A program made the translations under genes and the position numbers. Source: Pseudoalteromonas neustonica (GTDB lineage: Bacteria > Pseudomonadota > Gammaproteobacteria > Enterobacterales > Alteromonadaceae). Taken from it: a stretch of 64,000 bases of DNA. Below the pieces are notes generated by a model. That model saw nothing but the letters and a program-made list of their open reading frames with translations, searched no databases and was not told where the DNA came from. The number at the start of each line of letters is the position of its first letter. Within the stretch, counting starts at the first letter, position 1. Shown piece by piece: positions 45,449-53,861 of the stretch. The stretch covers positions 62,001 to 126,000 of the forward strand of contig NZ_BDDS01000004.1 of NCBI RefSeq assembly GCF_001653135.1, read 5' to 3'.

Positions 45449-45850
45449 ATGAAAAAAGATGACGTACCTCAAGATAATAGTAAAAGCTACCAAGGCCAAA
45501 ACAAGTTACTTTACGCTGTAGATGATAGCGGTCATTATCAAGGGGTTAAATCATCTGGTTGGGAAATCGAAAGTTTTGCAACCCAGTTAGCTGTTGATGA
45601 TTTAAATGAACAAACCGCGCAAGCTCTTGAGCAAGCATTGCGCGGTGAAATTTCACCACTGGCATATCATATGCTAGCAAGGCGCTTTGATATTGCGACC
45701 CTTGCTGGCGCCAGTGGTTTTTTCCAATGGCAAATCAAACGCCATTTACGCCCCGCAATTTTTGCCAAATTGTCTGATAAAAACATAAACCGCTATTGCG
45801 ATACGCTAAAAATTAGCCGTGACGCCTTACTTTCATTGCCTTCACAATAA
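45449..45850 (+). CDS. Unknown protein of the dar operon
   Basis: This 133-residue, probably cytoplasmic protein has no family I recognise. The N-terminal 35 residues look flexible. The rest is helical, with ALRGEISPLAYHMLARRFD and GFFQWQIKRHLRPAIFAKLS as its most structured blocks. It lies 13 bases after darB and 10 bases before the BtrH-like gene, in one operon, so it probably acts in resorcinol formation or its coupling to the polyene. Confidence 0.7.
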   Translation: MKKDDVPQDNSKSYQGQNKLLYAVDDSGHYQGVKSSGWEIESFATQLAVDDLNEQTAQALEQALRGEISPLAYHMLARRFDIATLAGASGFFQWQIKRHLRPAIFAKLSDKNINRYCDTLKISRDALLSLPSQ

Positions 45851-45860
45851 CGAACTCTTC

Positions 45861-46865
45861 ATGCCTGACATTATTTTACCGATTAACCACCAGCAATCAT
45901 CACATTGTGAAACTGGTGTTGTAGCCACTCTTTTACAAAGTAAAGGCATTGATATGAGCGAGCCAATGGCTTTTGGCCTCGCTTCGGCCCTCACTTTTGC
46001 TTATTTACCTTTTGTAAAAATAAGTGGTATGCCGCTTATTGCTTATCGCATGCCACCAAAAACAATCATAAAAAAGGTATGTAAAAAACTAAATATTGAT
46101 CTTGAAACACGAAAATTTTCAAACCCAGATGTAGGAATGCAAGCACTCGATGACGAACTTGCCAAAGGTAACTTAGTTGGCCTGCAGAGTTCTGTTTATT
46201 GGTTGCCCTATTTCCCTGAAGATATGCGTTTTCATTTTAATGCGCATAACTTAGTGGTATACGGTAAAAATGAACAAGGTGAATACTTGATCAGCGATCC
46301 TGTATTTGAACACCCTGTCACCTGCGCTGCAGAGGATTTAAAAAATGCCCGTTTCGCCAAAGGGGCTTTGGCAGCCAAAGGACTCATGTATGTGATCCGC
46401 AGCACGCCAACTCACACACAGCTTGAACACGTTATTAAACCAGCCATTAAAAAAACCGCAAAAATGATGAACGGCTTAGTATTGCCTTATTTTGGTCTAA
46501 AAGGCATTCGTCATATGGCGAAACAAATTCGTCAGTTAGATAAAAAGCCACCTAAATATGCCCGCCTTTATCTAGCTCACATTGTGCGTATGCAAGAAGA
46601 GATAGGCACCGGTGGTGCTGGATTTAGATTTATGTATGCGAGCTTTTTAGAGCAAGCCGCACAGCTCACTCAAACCCCTGCTCTTAATCAATGCGCTGAA
46701 CACACAACATTAGTAGGTGACTTATGGCGAGAGTTCGCTATGGATGCCGTTAAATATTGTAAAAAACGGGGTGACATCAGCTTAGACGATATAGCCAATA
46801 AGCTCGAACAAGTCGCTGAGCAAGAAGCTAAGCTGAGTAAATTACTCATTGGAGCAGTAGCCTAA
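45861..46865 (+). CDS. BtrH N-terminal/DUF4872-type acyl-transfer protein
   Basis: This 334-residue protein has the BtrH_N pattern: SSHCETGVVATLLQSKG, with a candidate nucleophile Cys about 15, and FHFNAHNLVVYGKNEQGEY, with a conserved His about 130, in a papain-like fold. The C-terminal half (about 200-334, helical) resembles DUF4872. BtrH itself transfers an acyl group from a carrier protein to an amine in butirosin synthesis. As the last gene of the dar operon, this one is a candidate for esterifying the resorcinol with the polyene acid, which is inferred. The ATG at 45861 follows the previous stop by 10 bases. Confidence 0.75.
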   Translation: MPDIILPINHQQSSHCETGVVATLLQSKGIDMSEPMAFGLASALTFAYLPFVKISGMPLIAYRMPPKTIIKKVCKKLNIDLETRKFSNPDVGMQALDDELAKGNLVGLQSSVYWLPYFPEDMRFHFNAHNLVVYGKNEQGEYLISDPVFEHPVTCAAEDLKNARFAKGALAAKGLMYVIRSTPTHTQLEHVIKPAIKKTAKMMNGLVLPYFGLKGIRHMAKQIRQLDKKPPKYARLYLAHIVRMQEEIGTGGAGFRFMYASFLEQAAQLTQTPALNQCAEHTTLVGDLWREFAMDAVKYCKKRGDISLDDIANKLEQVAEQEAKLSKLLIGAVA

Positions 46866-46869
46866 AACA

Positions 46870-46895
46870 AAAAAGTCACCCAAGGGTGACTTTTT
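46870..46895. terminator. Bidirectional terminator after the dar operon
   Basis: A 12-bp perfect stem (AAAAAGTCACCC / GGGTGACTTTTT) with a 2-base minimal loop sits between the convergent BtrH-like and DapA-like genes and can end both transcripts. Confidence 0.88.
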
Positions 46896-46915
46896 AAGCT
46901 CAGTAATAGACTGTT

Positions 46916-47830
46916 TTAGCCTATCACTAAATCCTTAGTAACTAATGGTACCGCGATATCACCAACAAAATCGTCAACTGATAATGCATTTATAAGAGTA
47001 ACGCCCTGCGTTTGTTGCTCGTCATTAAGTGGTACATACGGTAATCTAAATACAGGTTTAACCGCCCCTGTCATCATCAATGCCGTATTAATCGCTATTG
47101 GGTTTGGCTCACAGAATAACCAGTCGATCAAAGGCTGTAATGATTGATTTAAATTGTCGTTTTGGGTATCCATTAATTCTCGGAACAAACCAGGGATCAA
47201 ATTAGAAGTTACTGAAATAACGCCATGTGCACCAAACTTATGGCGAGCGTCATGTGCTTCATCATCATTACCAGACCAACATGCAATACCTTGCTGTTCA
47301 TAATGGCTAACACGCTCATTACCACCACACTCTTTTACACCAATAAAGTTTTCGTGTTGAGCTAAAGGCTCCATAATGTCAGGCGTTAAATCTTGCCCTG
47401 TGCGACCGGCTACGTTATAAATAAACGCAGGTCCAATCGCTAATACACGTTTAAAGTGCTCTTTTACGCCAGCCAGTGATGTACGCCCGTAATAAGGGTT
47501 AATTTGCAATGCAGCATCCATACCACTTGCAAAGCCATATTCAGTGGCTTTAACTGCCTCACGGGTATTATTGCTGCCTGTATTGCCCACTATAATCAAC
47601 TTACCTGAGTACTTATTAACGCTGTGTGCAATCAGCATTAAATGCTCTTCCCAGTTCATTAACTGGCCTTCGCCCGTTGTGCCACCAACAACAATACCAT
47701 CAACACCGGCAGCTATTTGCTGTTCAACTAAAAAATCGTACGTGGCTAAATCAATTTCACCAGTACGAAGATACGGCGTTTTAATTGCTGTAATAAGACT
47801 TGCTTGCTTAATTTGTTCTAGGGAGCGCAT
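46916..47830 (-). CDS. DapA family lyase (4-hydroxy-tetrahydrodipicolinate synthase-like)
   Basis: This 304-residue class-I aldolase-fold protein has TTGE (51-54), the catalytic tyrosine Y138 in FIYNVAGRTG and the Schiff-base lysine K166 in GVKECGG, matching T44/T45, Y133 and K161 of E. coli DapA. It may be the lysine-pathway enzyme or a paralogue acting on another 2-oxo acid. The R in AGRTG, which in DapA binds the substrate carboxylate, is present and favours the former. It is a monocistronic gene. Confidence 0.85.
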   Translation of the reverse strand: MRSLEQIKQASLITAIKTPYLRTGEIDLATYDFLVEQQIAAGVDGIVVGGTTGEGQLMNWEEHLMLIAHSVNKYSGKLIIVGNTGSNNTREAVKATEYGFASGMDAALQINPYYGRTSLAGVKEHFKRVLAIGPAFIYNVAGRTGQDLTPDIMEPLAQHENFIGVKECGGNERVSHYEQQGIACWSGNDDEAHDARHKFGAHGVISVTSNLIPGLFRELMDTQNDNLNQSLQPLIDWLFCEPNPIAINTALMMTGAVKPVFRLPYVPLNDEQQTQGVTLINALSVDDFVGDIAVPLVTKDLVIG

Positions 47831-47950
47831 AAAAAAATATTCTTAAAAAAACTTGCCGTATTTGTATCATAAAAGCGGGCATTTTCCGAGTATTGGGGCA
47901 CTAATTTATTAAATAACTTGTGTTATTCAGGTGCATAGGCCAAAATATAC

Positions 47951-47970
47951 AACTGTATAAATAGACAGTA
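47951..47970 (+). promoter_or_regulatory. Predicted LexA (SOS) box upstream of the DUF6058 gene
   Basis: CTGTATAAATAGACAG (47953-47968) fits the gammaproteobacterial SOS box CTGT-N8-ACAG with an AT-rich centre and TA after it, 32 bases before the ATG at 48001. The flanks extend the palindrome (AAATATA ... TATATTT). This placement would let LexA block transcription of the DUF6058 gene. Confidence 0.6.
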
Positions 47971-48000
47971 TATTTATTTTTTAACCTTGAGTGCACTTTT

Positions 48001-48654
48001 ATGCGTTTATCACGATTTTTAGCAACCCACTTTTACCATAGCGAAGAGCTTTGCCATGCTTTAGCAATCGATGAAGACACCCTTGGCGATTGGCAACAAA
48101 ATGGGTTATTCCCAAAACCTAGTTATTGTATAAAAAACCAGCTTAGTTGCAGTTCCTATTCAGGGTTATATGAATGTGAAGAATATGACGATTATTACCC
48201 ACGAGGTTGTGTTAATTGGGGGCAAGGTTTAGCAAAACAAAAAATAGAATCATCTAGCCATGCTTTTAATTATTTTGCACAACAGTACACAGCAAGCTTA
48301 ACTAAATTAGCGCAACAAGGATTTGAGTTTAACGAAGAGTTGTTTGGCTGTGAACTTGAAGAACATTTGCAGCAAGTATGGCAACAGTTTTTATGTAGTA
48401 AATACGGCGTATTAACACAAAACGGATTAATCGACGAAATGGCCGCCGTCGATATAGGCCGCCTAATCGTAGACGATATAACTGAGCTGCGTACTAAAGC
48501 AAACTTAACACAAGATGAGCGTATAAAACTACACCCTGCATTAAAGTTACTTAACCGTGCCCTGAGCCACGGCGCTGATCACGAAAAGCAACAAACATTG
48601 CGCACACGGTATATTGATGCTTTGGTACTTAAATATGATTTATCAGTGAAGTAA
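48001..48654 (+). CDS. DUF6058 family protein
   Basis: This 217-residue protein resembles the DUF6058 family, named a natural-product biosynthesis family in databases. The N-terminus (MRLSRFLATHFYHSEELCHALAID) looks like a small helix-turn-helix-like segment. It is followed by a cysteine-containing region PSYCIKNQLSC, then YYPRGCVNWG and a helical C-terminus. The biochemical role is unknown. The LexA box just upstream is the one regulatory clue. Start by the only well-placed ATG. Confidence 0.7.
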   Translation: MRLSRFLATHFYHSEELCHALAIDEDTLGDWQQNGLFPKPSYCIKNQLSCSSYSGLYECEEYDDYYPRGCVNWGQGLAKQKIESSSHAFNYFAQQYTASLTKLAQQGFEFNEELFGCELEEHLQQVWQQFLCSKYGVLTQNGLIDEMAAVDIGRLIVDDITELRTKANLTQDERIKLHPALKLLNRALSHGADHEKQQTLRTRYIDALVLKYDLSVK

Positions 48655-48784
48655 CGATTAACACTAACGACAATCAAATCAAACACGCATAAATGCTATA
48701 TGAGGCTCATTCGACTACCCCATTTTCAAACAAAGTATTAATTGAATAGCTAAGTATGTAATAATCTCAATACATCAGGGAGTT

Positions 48785-48881
48785 ATACCCATTTCATTAA
48801 ATTAGTGAGCCATTATTAAATAACGCAGTTTATGAGTTATTTAATTCACTAGCATGATCATGCTTTTAATAAAATGGATAT
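48785..48881. repeat. Miniature inverted-repeat element, about 97 bp
   Basis: This segment has imperfect 17-bp terminal inverted repeats (ATACCCATTTCATTAAA at the left, TTTAATAAAATGGATAT at the right, 15 of 17 positions pairing) and an internal AGCATGATCATGCT palindrome. It fills much of the 283-bp gap after the DUF6058 gene. No ORF is inside. It is likely a non-autonomous element or a folded repeat. Confidence 0.5.
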
Positions 48882-48937
48882 TAGTAGTGCTGTTTAACTT
48901 AAAAGCGGCCTACTTTAATGTGGGTTAGTGTTTATTT

Positions 48938-50992
48938 ATGGCTTTTTTAATTACGATTTTTCTTAGTTCTTTTTTACTCTTTCAAATTCAGCCAATCTTA
49001 GCAAAAATGGCATTGCCAATTTTTGGTGGAGGAGCGGCAATTTGGACAGCTTGCATGCTGTTTTTCCAGCTTTTCCTGCTTTTAGGTTATCTATATTCAC
49101 ACTGTTTAACTCGGTTATCTAAATTAAATCATCAAGTGAGCATTCACTGTACTTTAATTGCCCTTAGTTTACTTTTGTTACCCATTACTTCATTTACAAA
49201 AAGCACAATTTTTGAATGGCAAACCCCACAGCTTGAGATCATATTTTCATTATTGCTTAGTATTGGGTTTCCCTATTTTTTATTGTCAGCGACAGCGCCA
49301 TTAATTCAAAAATGGTATAGCACAATAGAAATTAATAAAGAGCCGTATCGACTATATTCATTGTCTAACTTAGCGTCATTATTAGCACTGTTATCATACC
49401 CATTTGTTATTGAGCCAATATTTAATACAACATTACAAGCAAACATATGGTCGACCTTGTACACCTTATTTGCAGTATTTATGCTTTTAAGTGGGTATCG
49501 GCTTTACAATACACAGACTACTAACAGTGAAAATACAGCTAAAAATACCGCCGTCGAAAAACCAATTAAGGTAAGTAGAATACTGTTATGGTTGTTGCTA
49601 TCTGCTACGAGTGTGACAGTGATGGTCTCAACAACTAACGCAATGACTATCAATATACCGCCAACGCCTTTTCTATGGATACTTCCCCTGTGTATTTATT
49701 TGCTTAGTTATATAATTTGTTTTAATACCGAAAAATGGTATGTACGTAAGTACTGGTTAATCTTATTTTGTGGTTGTTCAATCGCGTCATTATTGATGTT
49801 TTTTATTGGCACACAATTTAATATTATTACGCAAATTGTTATTTATACTTTAATTTTATTCTCTGCTTGTATGCTATGCCATGGTGAGTTATTTAGCCTA
49901 AAACCAAAAAAGCACGCGCTTACTTGGTTTTACTTAATTATGGCGCTAGGTGGAGTTGTAGGCAGCGCATTCACCTCCATTATTGCTGAGTATTTGTTTA
50001 CTCAATACTACGAGTTTCTCATTGCAATCGTACTTGTTTATCTGCTTTTTTGTTGGTCTGTTTATTCACATCAAAATACGGCTTCATTAAGTAAGCAACT
50101 AAAAAAGCACAATATGCACCTTATGCTAATGGCTGCGATTGCTTTGACCTTATTTGGTGGATACTTTTTAAAACTCAATAACCTGTATAACCAAGAAGAT
50201 ATATATACGAGCCGTAATTTTTACGGCACATTAACGGTTAAAGATTTTACAAACACTGAGCAGCCAGTACGCATGCTGTTTGATGGCTCTACATCACATG
50301 GCACACAGTTATTATCAACAGATAACACAATCCCTACTAGTTATTACCGCGAGAATACCGGTGTATCATTAGCATTGCAGCACTTCAAGAATGAGACTAC
50401 AAAAGTTGGCATTATTGGGCTAGGTACGGGCACACTAGCAAGCTACGGAAATGCGGGTGATGAATATGTATTTTACGAATTAAACCCGCATGTTGAGATT
50501 GCAGCAAATCGCTATTTTAGTTACTTATCAGCCTCCAAAGCAGATGTCTCTGTGCGCTTGGGCGATGCGAGGATCACATTACAAAACGAACTTAAACAAC
50601 AAGGTAGCCAGCAATATCAAATTTTAATCGTTGATGCATTTTCCAGTGACTCTATTCCAGTTCACTTACTGACCTTAGAGGCCTTTGAACTGTATTGGCA
50701 GCACTTAGAGAACGACGGTTTACTGGTGCTGCATATTTCTAATAACCACCTTGATTTATTACCATTAGTAGCCACCTTATCTGAAAAAGCGGGCATGCAA
50801 ATGCAGCATTTTTATTCCGCCTCCGATGATGAAAATGAACATACGGCAGAATGGGTAGTGGTTACCAATAACCAAGACTTTTATCTTGATAATTCGATTA
50901 AAAAACGCGCCACTTATTTTAGTTTGAATAAAGAGCAGCGTATTTTATGGACTGACTCATATTCTAATCTTATTTCTATCATTAAATTTTAA
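48938..50992 (+). CDS. Fused membrane/spermidine-synthase-like protein
   Basis: This 684-residue protein joins an N-terminal region of about ten or eleven membrane helices (about 1-410) to a C-terminal Rossmann methyltransferase/aminopropyltransferase-like domain (about 420-684). The latter has the nucleotide-binding VGIIGLGTGTLASYG and the acidic YELNPH, and ILIVDAFSSDSIPVHLLTLE corresponds to the spermidine-synthase active-site region. The family is often annotated as fused MFS/spermidine synthase. The substrate is unknown. It is not in an obvious operon. Confidence 0.82.
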   Translation: MAFLITIFLSSFLLFQIQPILAKMALPIFGGGAAIWTACMLFFQLFLLLGYLYSHCLTRLSKLNHQVSIHCTLIALSLLLLPITSFTKSTIFEWQTPQLEIIFSLLLSIGFPYFLLSATAPLIQKWYSTIEINKEPYRLYSLSNLASLLALLSYPFVIEPIFNTTLQANIWSTLYTLFAVFMLLSGYRLYNTQTTNSENTAKNTAVEKPIKVSRILLWLLLSATSVTVMVSTTNAMTINIPPTPFLWILPLCIYLLSYIICFNTEKWYVRKYWLILFCGCSIASLLMFFIGTQFNIITQIVIYTLILFSACMLCHGELFSLKPKKHALTWFYLIMALGGVVGSAFTSIIAEYLFTQYYEFLIAIVLVYLLFCWSVYSHQNTASLSKQLKKHNMHLMLMAAIALTLFGGYFLKLNNLYNQEDIYTSRNFYGTLTVKDFTNTEQPVRMLFDGSTSHGTQLLSTDNTIPTSYYRENTGVSLALQHFKNETTKVGIIGLGTGTLASYGNAGDEYVFYELNPHVEIAANRYFSYLSASKADVSVRLGDARITLQNELKQQGSQQYQILIVDAFSSDSIPVHLLTLEAFELYWQHLENDGLLVLHISNNHLDLLPLVATLSEKAGMQMQHFYSASDDENEHTAEWVVVTNNQDFYLDNSIKKRATYFSLNKEQRILWTDSYSNLISIIKF

Positions 50993-51027
50993 GTGTTGGA
51001 AGATGAGCAGTAATGCTTGGTGTGGCC

Positions 51028-51052
51028 CTCAGGGCCTGCTTTTATATGTTTA
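51028..51052 (-). repeat. Shared 3' motif, copy 1
   Basis: CTCAGGGC plus a following TTTTATAT tract lies 22 bases from the 3' end of the orphan gene at 51074-51463 and matches copy 2 at 52589-52613 over about 25 bases. It sits inside a 50-bp inverted repeat (TGCTTGGTG 51014-51022 / CACCAAGCA 51055-51063). It could be a decayed cassette recombination site or a transcription-end structure. Confidence 0.4.
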
Positions 51053-51073
51053 GGCACCAAGCAATTTCATTTT

Positions 51074-51463
51074 TTATCTGTGTAAATGCGCTAGGTTCAT
51101 CCATTGCTTATCTCTACTACAATCGAGTAAAGCAAGGCGATCGTGATCACATAGCTCAGAGGCTGTTTGAAATGATTCAAACAAAAGTGATGAATTAAAC
51201 ATCTTTGTTTCTGGGCATGTAAAGGATATTTCATTCTCCGTTACGACTACTTTCAAGCTCCAACTTTTACTCTTGGTAGATGTATATTCAGTGATACCAT
51301 TTTTTTCAGAACATAACTCGTAGTTATATTTAAGTATACGAGTTTTAAAGTCTTGCAATAATTCTTTCTCTATTTTCGGAATTTCCAAAGATTCAATATC
51401 AATTATGTCACCAGATAATTTCACTACAGACGGATTAAATATTCTAACGATTGATCTTCTCAA
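51074..51463 (-). CDS. Orphan protein of unknown function
   Basis: This is a 129-residue protein with a TTG start (51461-51463), supported by a strong AAGGAG 6 bases upstream. It has no signal peptide and no membrane segment. A mixed alpha/beta composition with ESLEIPKIEKELLQDFKTRI and SKSWSLKVVVTENEISFTCP is all that can be said. I recognise no family. It is the first of four minus-strand accessory genes. Confidence 0.6.
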   Translation of the reverse strand: MRRSIVRIFNPSVVKLSGDIIDIESLEIPKIEKELLQDFKTRILKYNYELCSEKNGITEYTSTKSKSWSLKVVVTENEISFTCPETKMFNSSLLFESFQTASELCDHDRLALLDCSRDKQWMNLAHLHR

Positions 51464-51923
51464 TTTGGCTCCTTAAATCATTCTGCGATGATAAAAACAC
51501 ATAACGAGCTTGTAAAAGAACAACTCATTTAAAATTTATTTTTGTTGATGATTTACCATAGCTTAGTTCCTATTTTGCTTCAATCGATTACTTTTATTTC
51601 GCGTAAAATATAAAAAGAAAGCTTGGGGTTATTTTAATACTAAAAGCTTGGTTACAGAAGCTAGGACGTGCGTTTATCCCGCACTTCGGTTAGTACACTT
51701 TTTAAGAAATAACCTCTTGGGGATAAAAATTAATTGAATTATTCACAAAGAGGCTAAGCGCTTAAGAAGACATAAAAATATATAAATAATAGGTCTAGAA
51801 ATTAGATTGCTTTGTGCTGTTAGACCAGAGTTAGTGATTTGGGCATACAGTCAGAAATCATCGTAATTAAAACTTACAGCGAAAAATGAATTTTAGCTCA
51901 AGGTCTATCTTTGGCTACGTTAA
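51464..51923. other. 460-bp gap with no recognisable gene
   Basis: No ORF with a ribosome binding site was found. It contains one REP-like hairpin at 51663-51686 (GTGCG-7-CGCAC, preceded by AGGAC and sharing TTTATCCCG with the array at 61259-61670), and a CTTGAG-like sequence just beyond the 3' end of the next gene. The rest is AT-rich and uninformative. Confidence 0.5.
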
Positions 51924-52442
51924 CTACTCAATCATATCAACTTCATATAGCGTGCTGAGACTTTCATATTTATGACATTTTACATCAACTTTATTTGTAG
52001 ACGTATTAAGAGACTTTTGACAAGTAACATGCTGAGCCTTTAACCCGTACCTTTTAATGTATTCATTGACTATTTCATTTATATTTTGTTTTTGTTCAGC
52101 TGTGGCGTATGAATAAAAATATTCATACTCTGTGTTCCACTCTTTTACATTTGCCTCTTTGGCTACACCTAACCACCCCATTCCAAGCAGAATTGACTGT
52201 TCAACATATTGACCTTTTAAAAACATATAAGCTAATACGTACTGCGAGCCTTTGTAACCCCATGCAGCGGGCTCCTTAAGCAAATTAAATGCTTGTTCAT
52301 AATTTCCTTTTTTATATTCAGTTATTCCTGTCATTTCTTTAACTTCAAGTGAGAGTGATGACTTTCTTATTGTGCTTGTTGATTCACATGACAAAAGTAG
52401 AAAAGAAAGTATAGTTATTATTATGGTTTGCTTTATTCTCAT
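51924..52442 (-). CDS. Sel1-like lipoprotein
   Basis: This 172-residue protein has a lipoprotein signal (MRIKQTIIITILSFLLLSC, Cys 19). A TPR/Sel1-like stretch of about two repeats follows (ITEYKKGNYEQAFNLLKEPA, YKGSQYVLAYMFLKGQYVEQ), suggesting protein-protein contact at the membrane. The C-terminus carries two more cysteines. The function is unknown. It lies in the accessory block of same-strand orphan genes. Confidence 0.7.
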   Translation of the reverse strand: MRIKQTIIITILSFLLLSCESTSTIRKSSLSLEVKEMTGITEYKKGNYEQAFNLLKEPAAWGYKGSQYVLAYMFLKGQYVEQSILLGMGWLGVAKEANVKEWNTEYEYFYSYATAEQKQNINEIVNEYIKRYGLKAQHVTCQKSLNTSTNKVDVKCHKYESLSTLYEVDMIE

Positions 52443-52588
52443 ACCGTTCCTTTATAAATACTCAAAAATTTATAGCATTCAAACAAGTTTGTCGAATTAC
52501 TCTTTTTATAGTATTTTAATTGATATATCAACCATACCCGAGATCCTATTTAAATGTTGAACAGTCAGCTTTAGTGCTCACTGCCGAC

Positions 52589-52613
52589 CTCAGGGCGTGT
52601 TTTTATATATTTA
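52589..52613 (-). repeat. Shared 3' motif, copy 2
   Basis: CTCAGGGC followed by a TTTTTATAT tract lies 7 bases from the stop of the gene at 52620-53312. It is the best match to copy 1 at 51028-51052. A third, shorter core is at 53851-53858. Confidence 0.4.
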
Positions 52614-52619
52614 TTACGA

Positions 52620-53312
52620 TCAATTAGAATGTATTGTTAATAATTTCCTGTCAAAAATAGCCGTTGAGTCAGGGTCAGATGGCTGCATTAAAACATTTAA
52701 ATAATATGGCGATGCACCTTCTAAATCTATAGGCTCATGATTCACAGTAATTGAACTACTCCCATTAGCAGCTTGTGTGATGTCTATTGAGGGTTCATCA
52801 GGAGAAAAATATACATCATTTTCTCCTGAAAAGAACACATTCATAGTAGCTGAAGGCTCCAATAACCTATAGTTCAAGTCAATTGTAAAAGAGGTGTCTT
52901 GACCTTCGTATATATCTGTAGAGGATATGTATACTATTTTCATAGCATTTCCATTACATGTATCAGGAATGGAGTTTAGTCGCTCTAAAGATTCTGGCCC
53001 ATCAGTCTCACTCGTTGTAGTTAAAATGTCATTCTTAATATCTAAAGAAAAAGTGAAAGTCTGACCATTGGAAGTTATAATTAAATTATTCCCAACAACT
53101 TTCATACTGGTATCATCAGTTATTTGACTATAGCTGCCACTAAGTGAGCATTCATATCGAATTACATCACCATTATTCATTATTTTAATAATGCTTTCTT
53201 GGTTCCCTGCTTCATGCCAAATTCCTGAATATTTATTATTACTCTCTTTATCATTTCCACAGCCTAATAAAGCGAGAGTCAAAAATGAACATCCTATTAC
53301 TTTTTTTACCAC
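52620..53312 (-). CDS. Lipoprotein of unknown function
   Basis: This is a 230-residue protein with a lipobox (LALLGC, Cys about 18) and a beta-rich body. The first half resembles small lipocalin-like or META-type folds (YSGIWHEAGNQESIIKI), and the second half looks like an immunoglobulin-like domain (IYEGQDTSFTIDLNYRLL). No catalytic motif is visible. It belongs to the same accessory block, with its own 3' CTCAGGGC motif. Confidence 0.65.
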   Translation of the reverse strand: MVKKVIGCSFLTLALLGCGNDKESNNKYSGIWHEAGNQESIIKIMNNGDVIRYECSLSGSYSQITDDTSMKVVGNNLIITSNGQTFTFSLDIKNDILTTTSETDGPESLERLNSIPDTCNGNAMKIVYISSTDIYEGQDTSFTIDLNYRLLEPSATMNVFFSGENDVYFSPDEPSIDITQAANGSSSITVNHEPIDLEGASPYYLNVLMQPSDPDSTAIFDRKLLTIHSN

Positions 53313-53861
53313 AATTTATCCTTTAGTTAAATTTATTGCCGTACCTTGAAAAACAAACCTTTTAGCACTAACTTTAAGCAACTTATAGTTATTCCGTACT
53401 ATAAATTAATGTATTTACTCATCACTCTTGATCATGGAAGATACTTATGTTGATCACGAATATGTGAGCCAAAATAATCGTGTTTGTTGATCACCAAAAG
53501 TAATTTTTTTATACGCTGACTCCGAGGTTGTCGTAAAATCAATTATCTATAAGATCTGAGAAAACGGTATTAATTTCTATCCATCGGCTTACTGTATCTG
53601 CAATAGGCACAAAATGAAAGGCTTAGAGGTCTCACGCTTTGCTAACCTTACCGAGATCTATTGGGCAAATCGAAACTTACATACACAGTTTAGAGTGTCA
53701 CTTAGGTGATACCCAGCTAATTATTTATTGCAAGGAAAAGCACACTTATAAATAAAAAACGACAGTCATCAGATCGCTGGCATTGAAAAACAAGGGATTA
53801 GCGCTGTTAAAATTTGCGGTGGAAAGTGAATTTTTGTGTTTGCTGTCCAGCTCAGGGCGTA
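53313..53861. other. 549-bp gap with no intact gene
   Basis: Three TTGATCA sites (53428, 53450, 53487) lie close together. A 30-codon reading frame starts near 53614 but lacks a good ribosome site and known similarity. The region may hold remains of a lost gene. The third CTCAGGGC core (53851-53858) is at its right end, just 3' of the next gene. Confidence 0.4.

Noticed and set aside
51013-51198. 61-residue plus-strand reading frame
   Set aside because: It overlaps the better supported minus-strand gene (TTG with AAGGAG), starts inside an inverted repeat and has no ribosome binding site of its own.
53614-53709. Short plus-strand frame in the 549-bp gap
   Set aside because: About 30 codons, no good ribosome binding site, no recognisable similarity.
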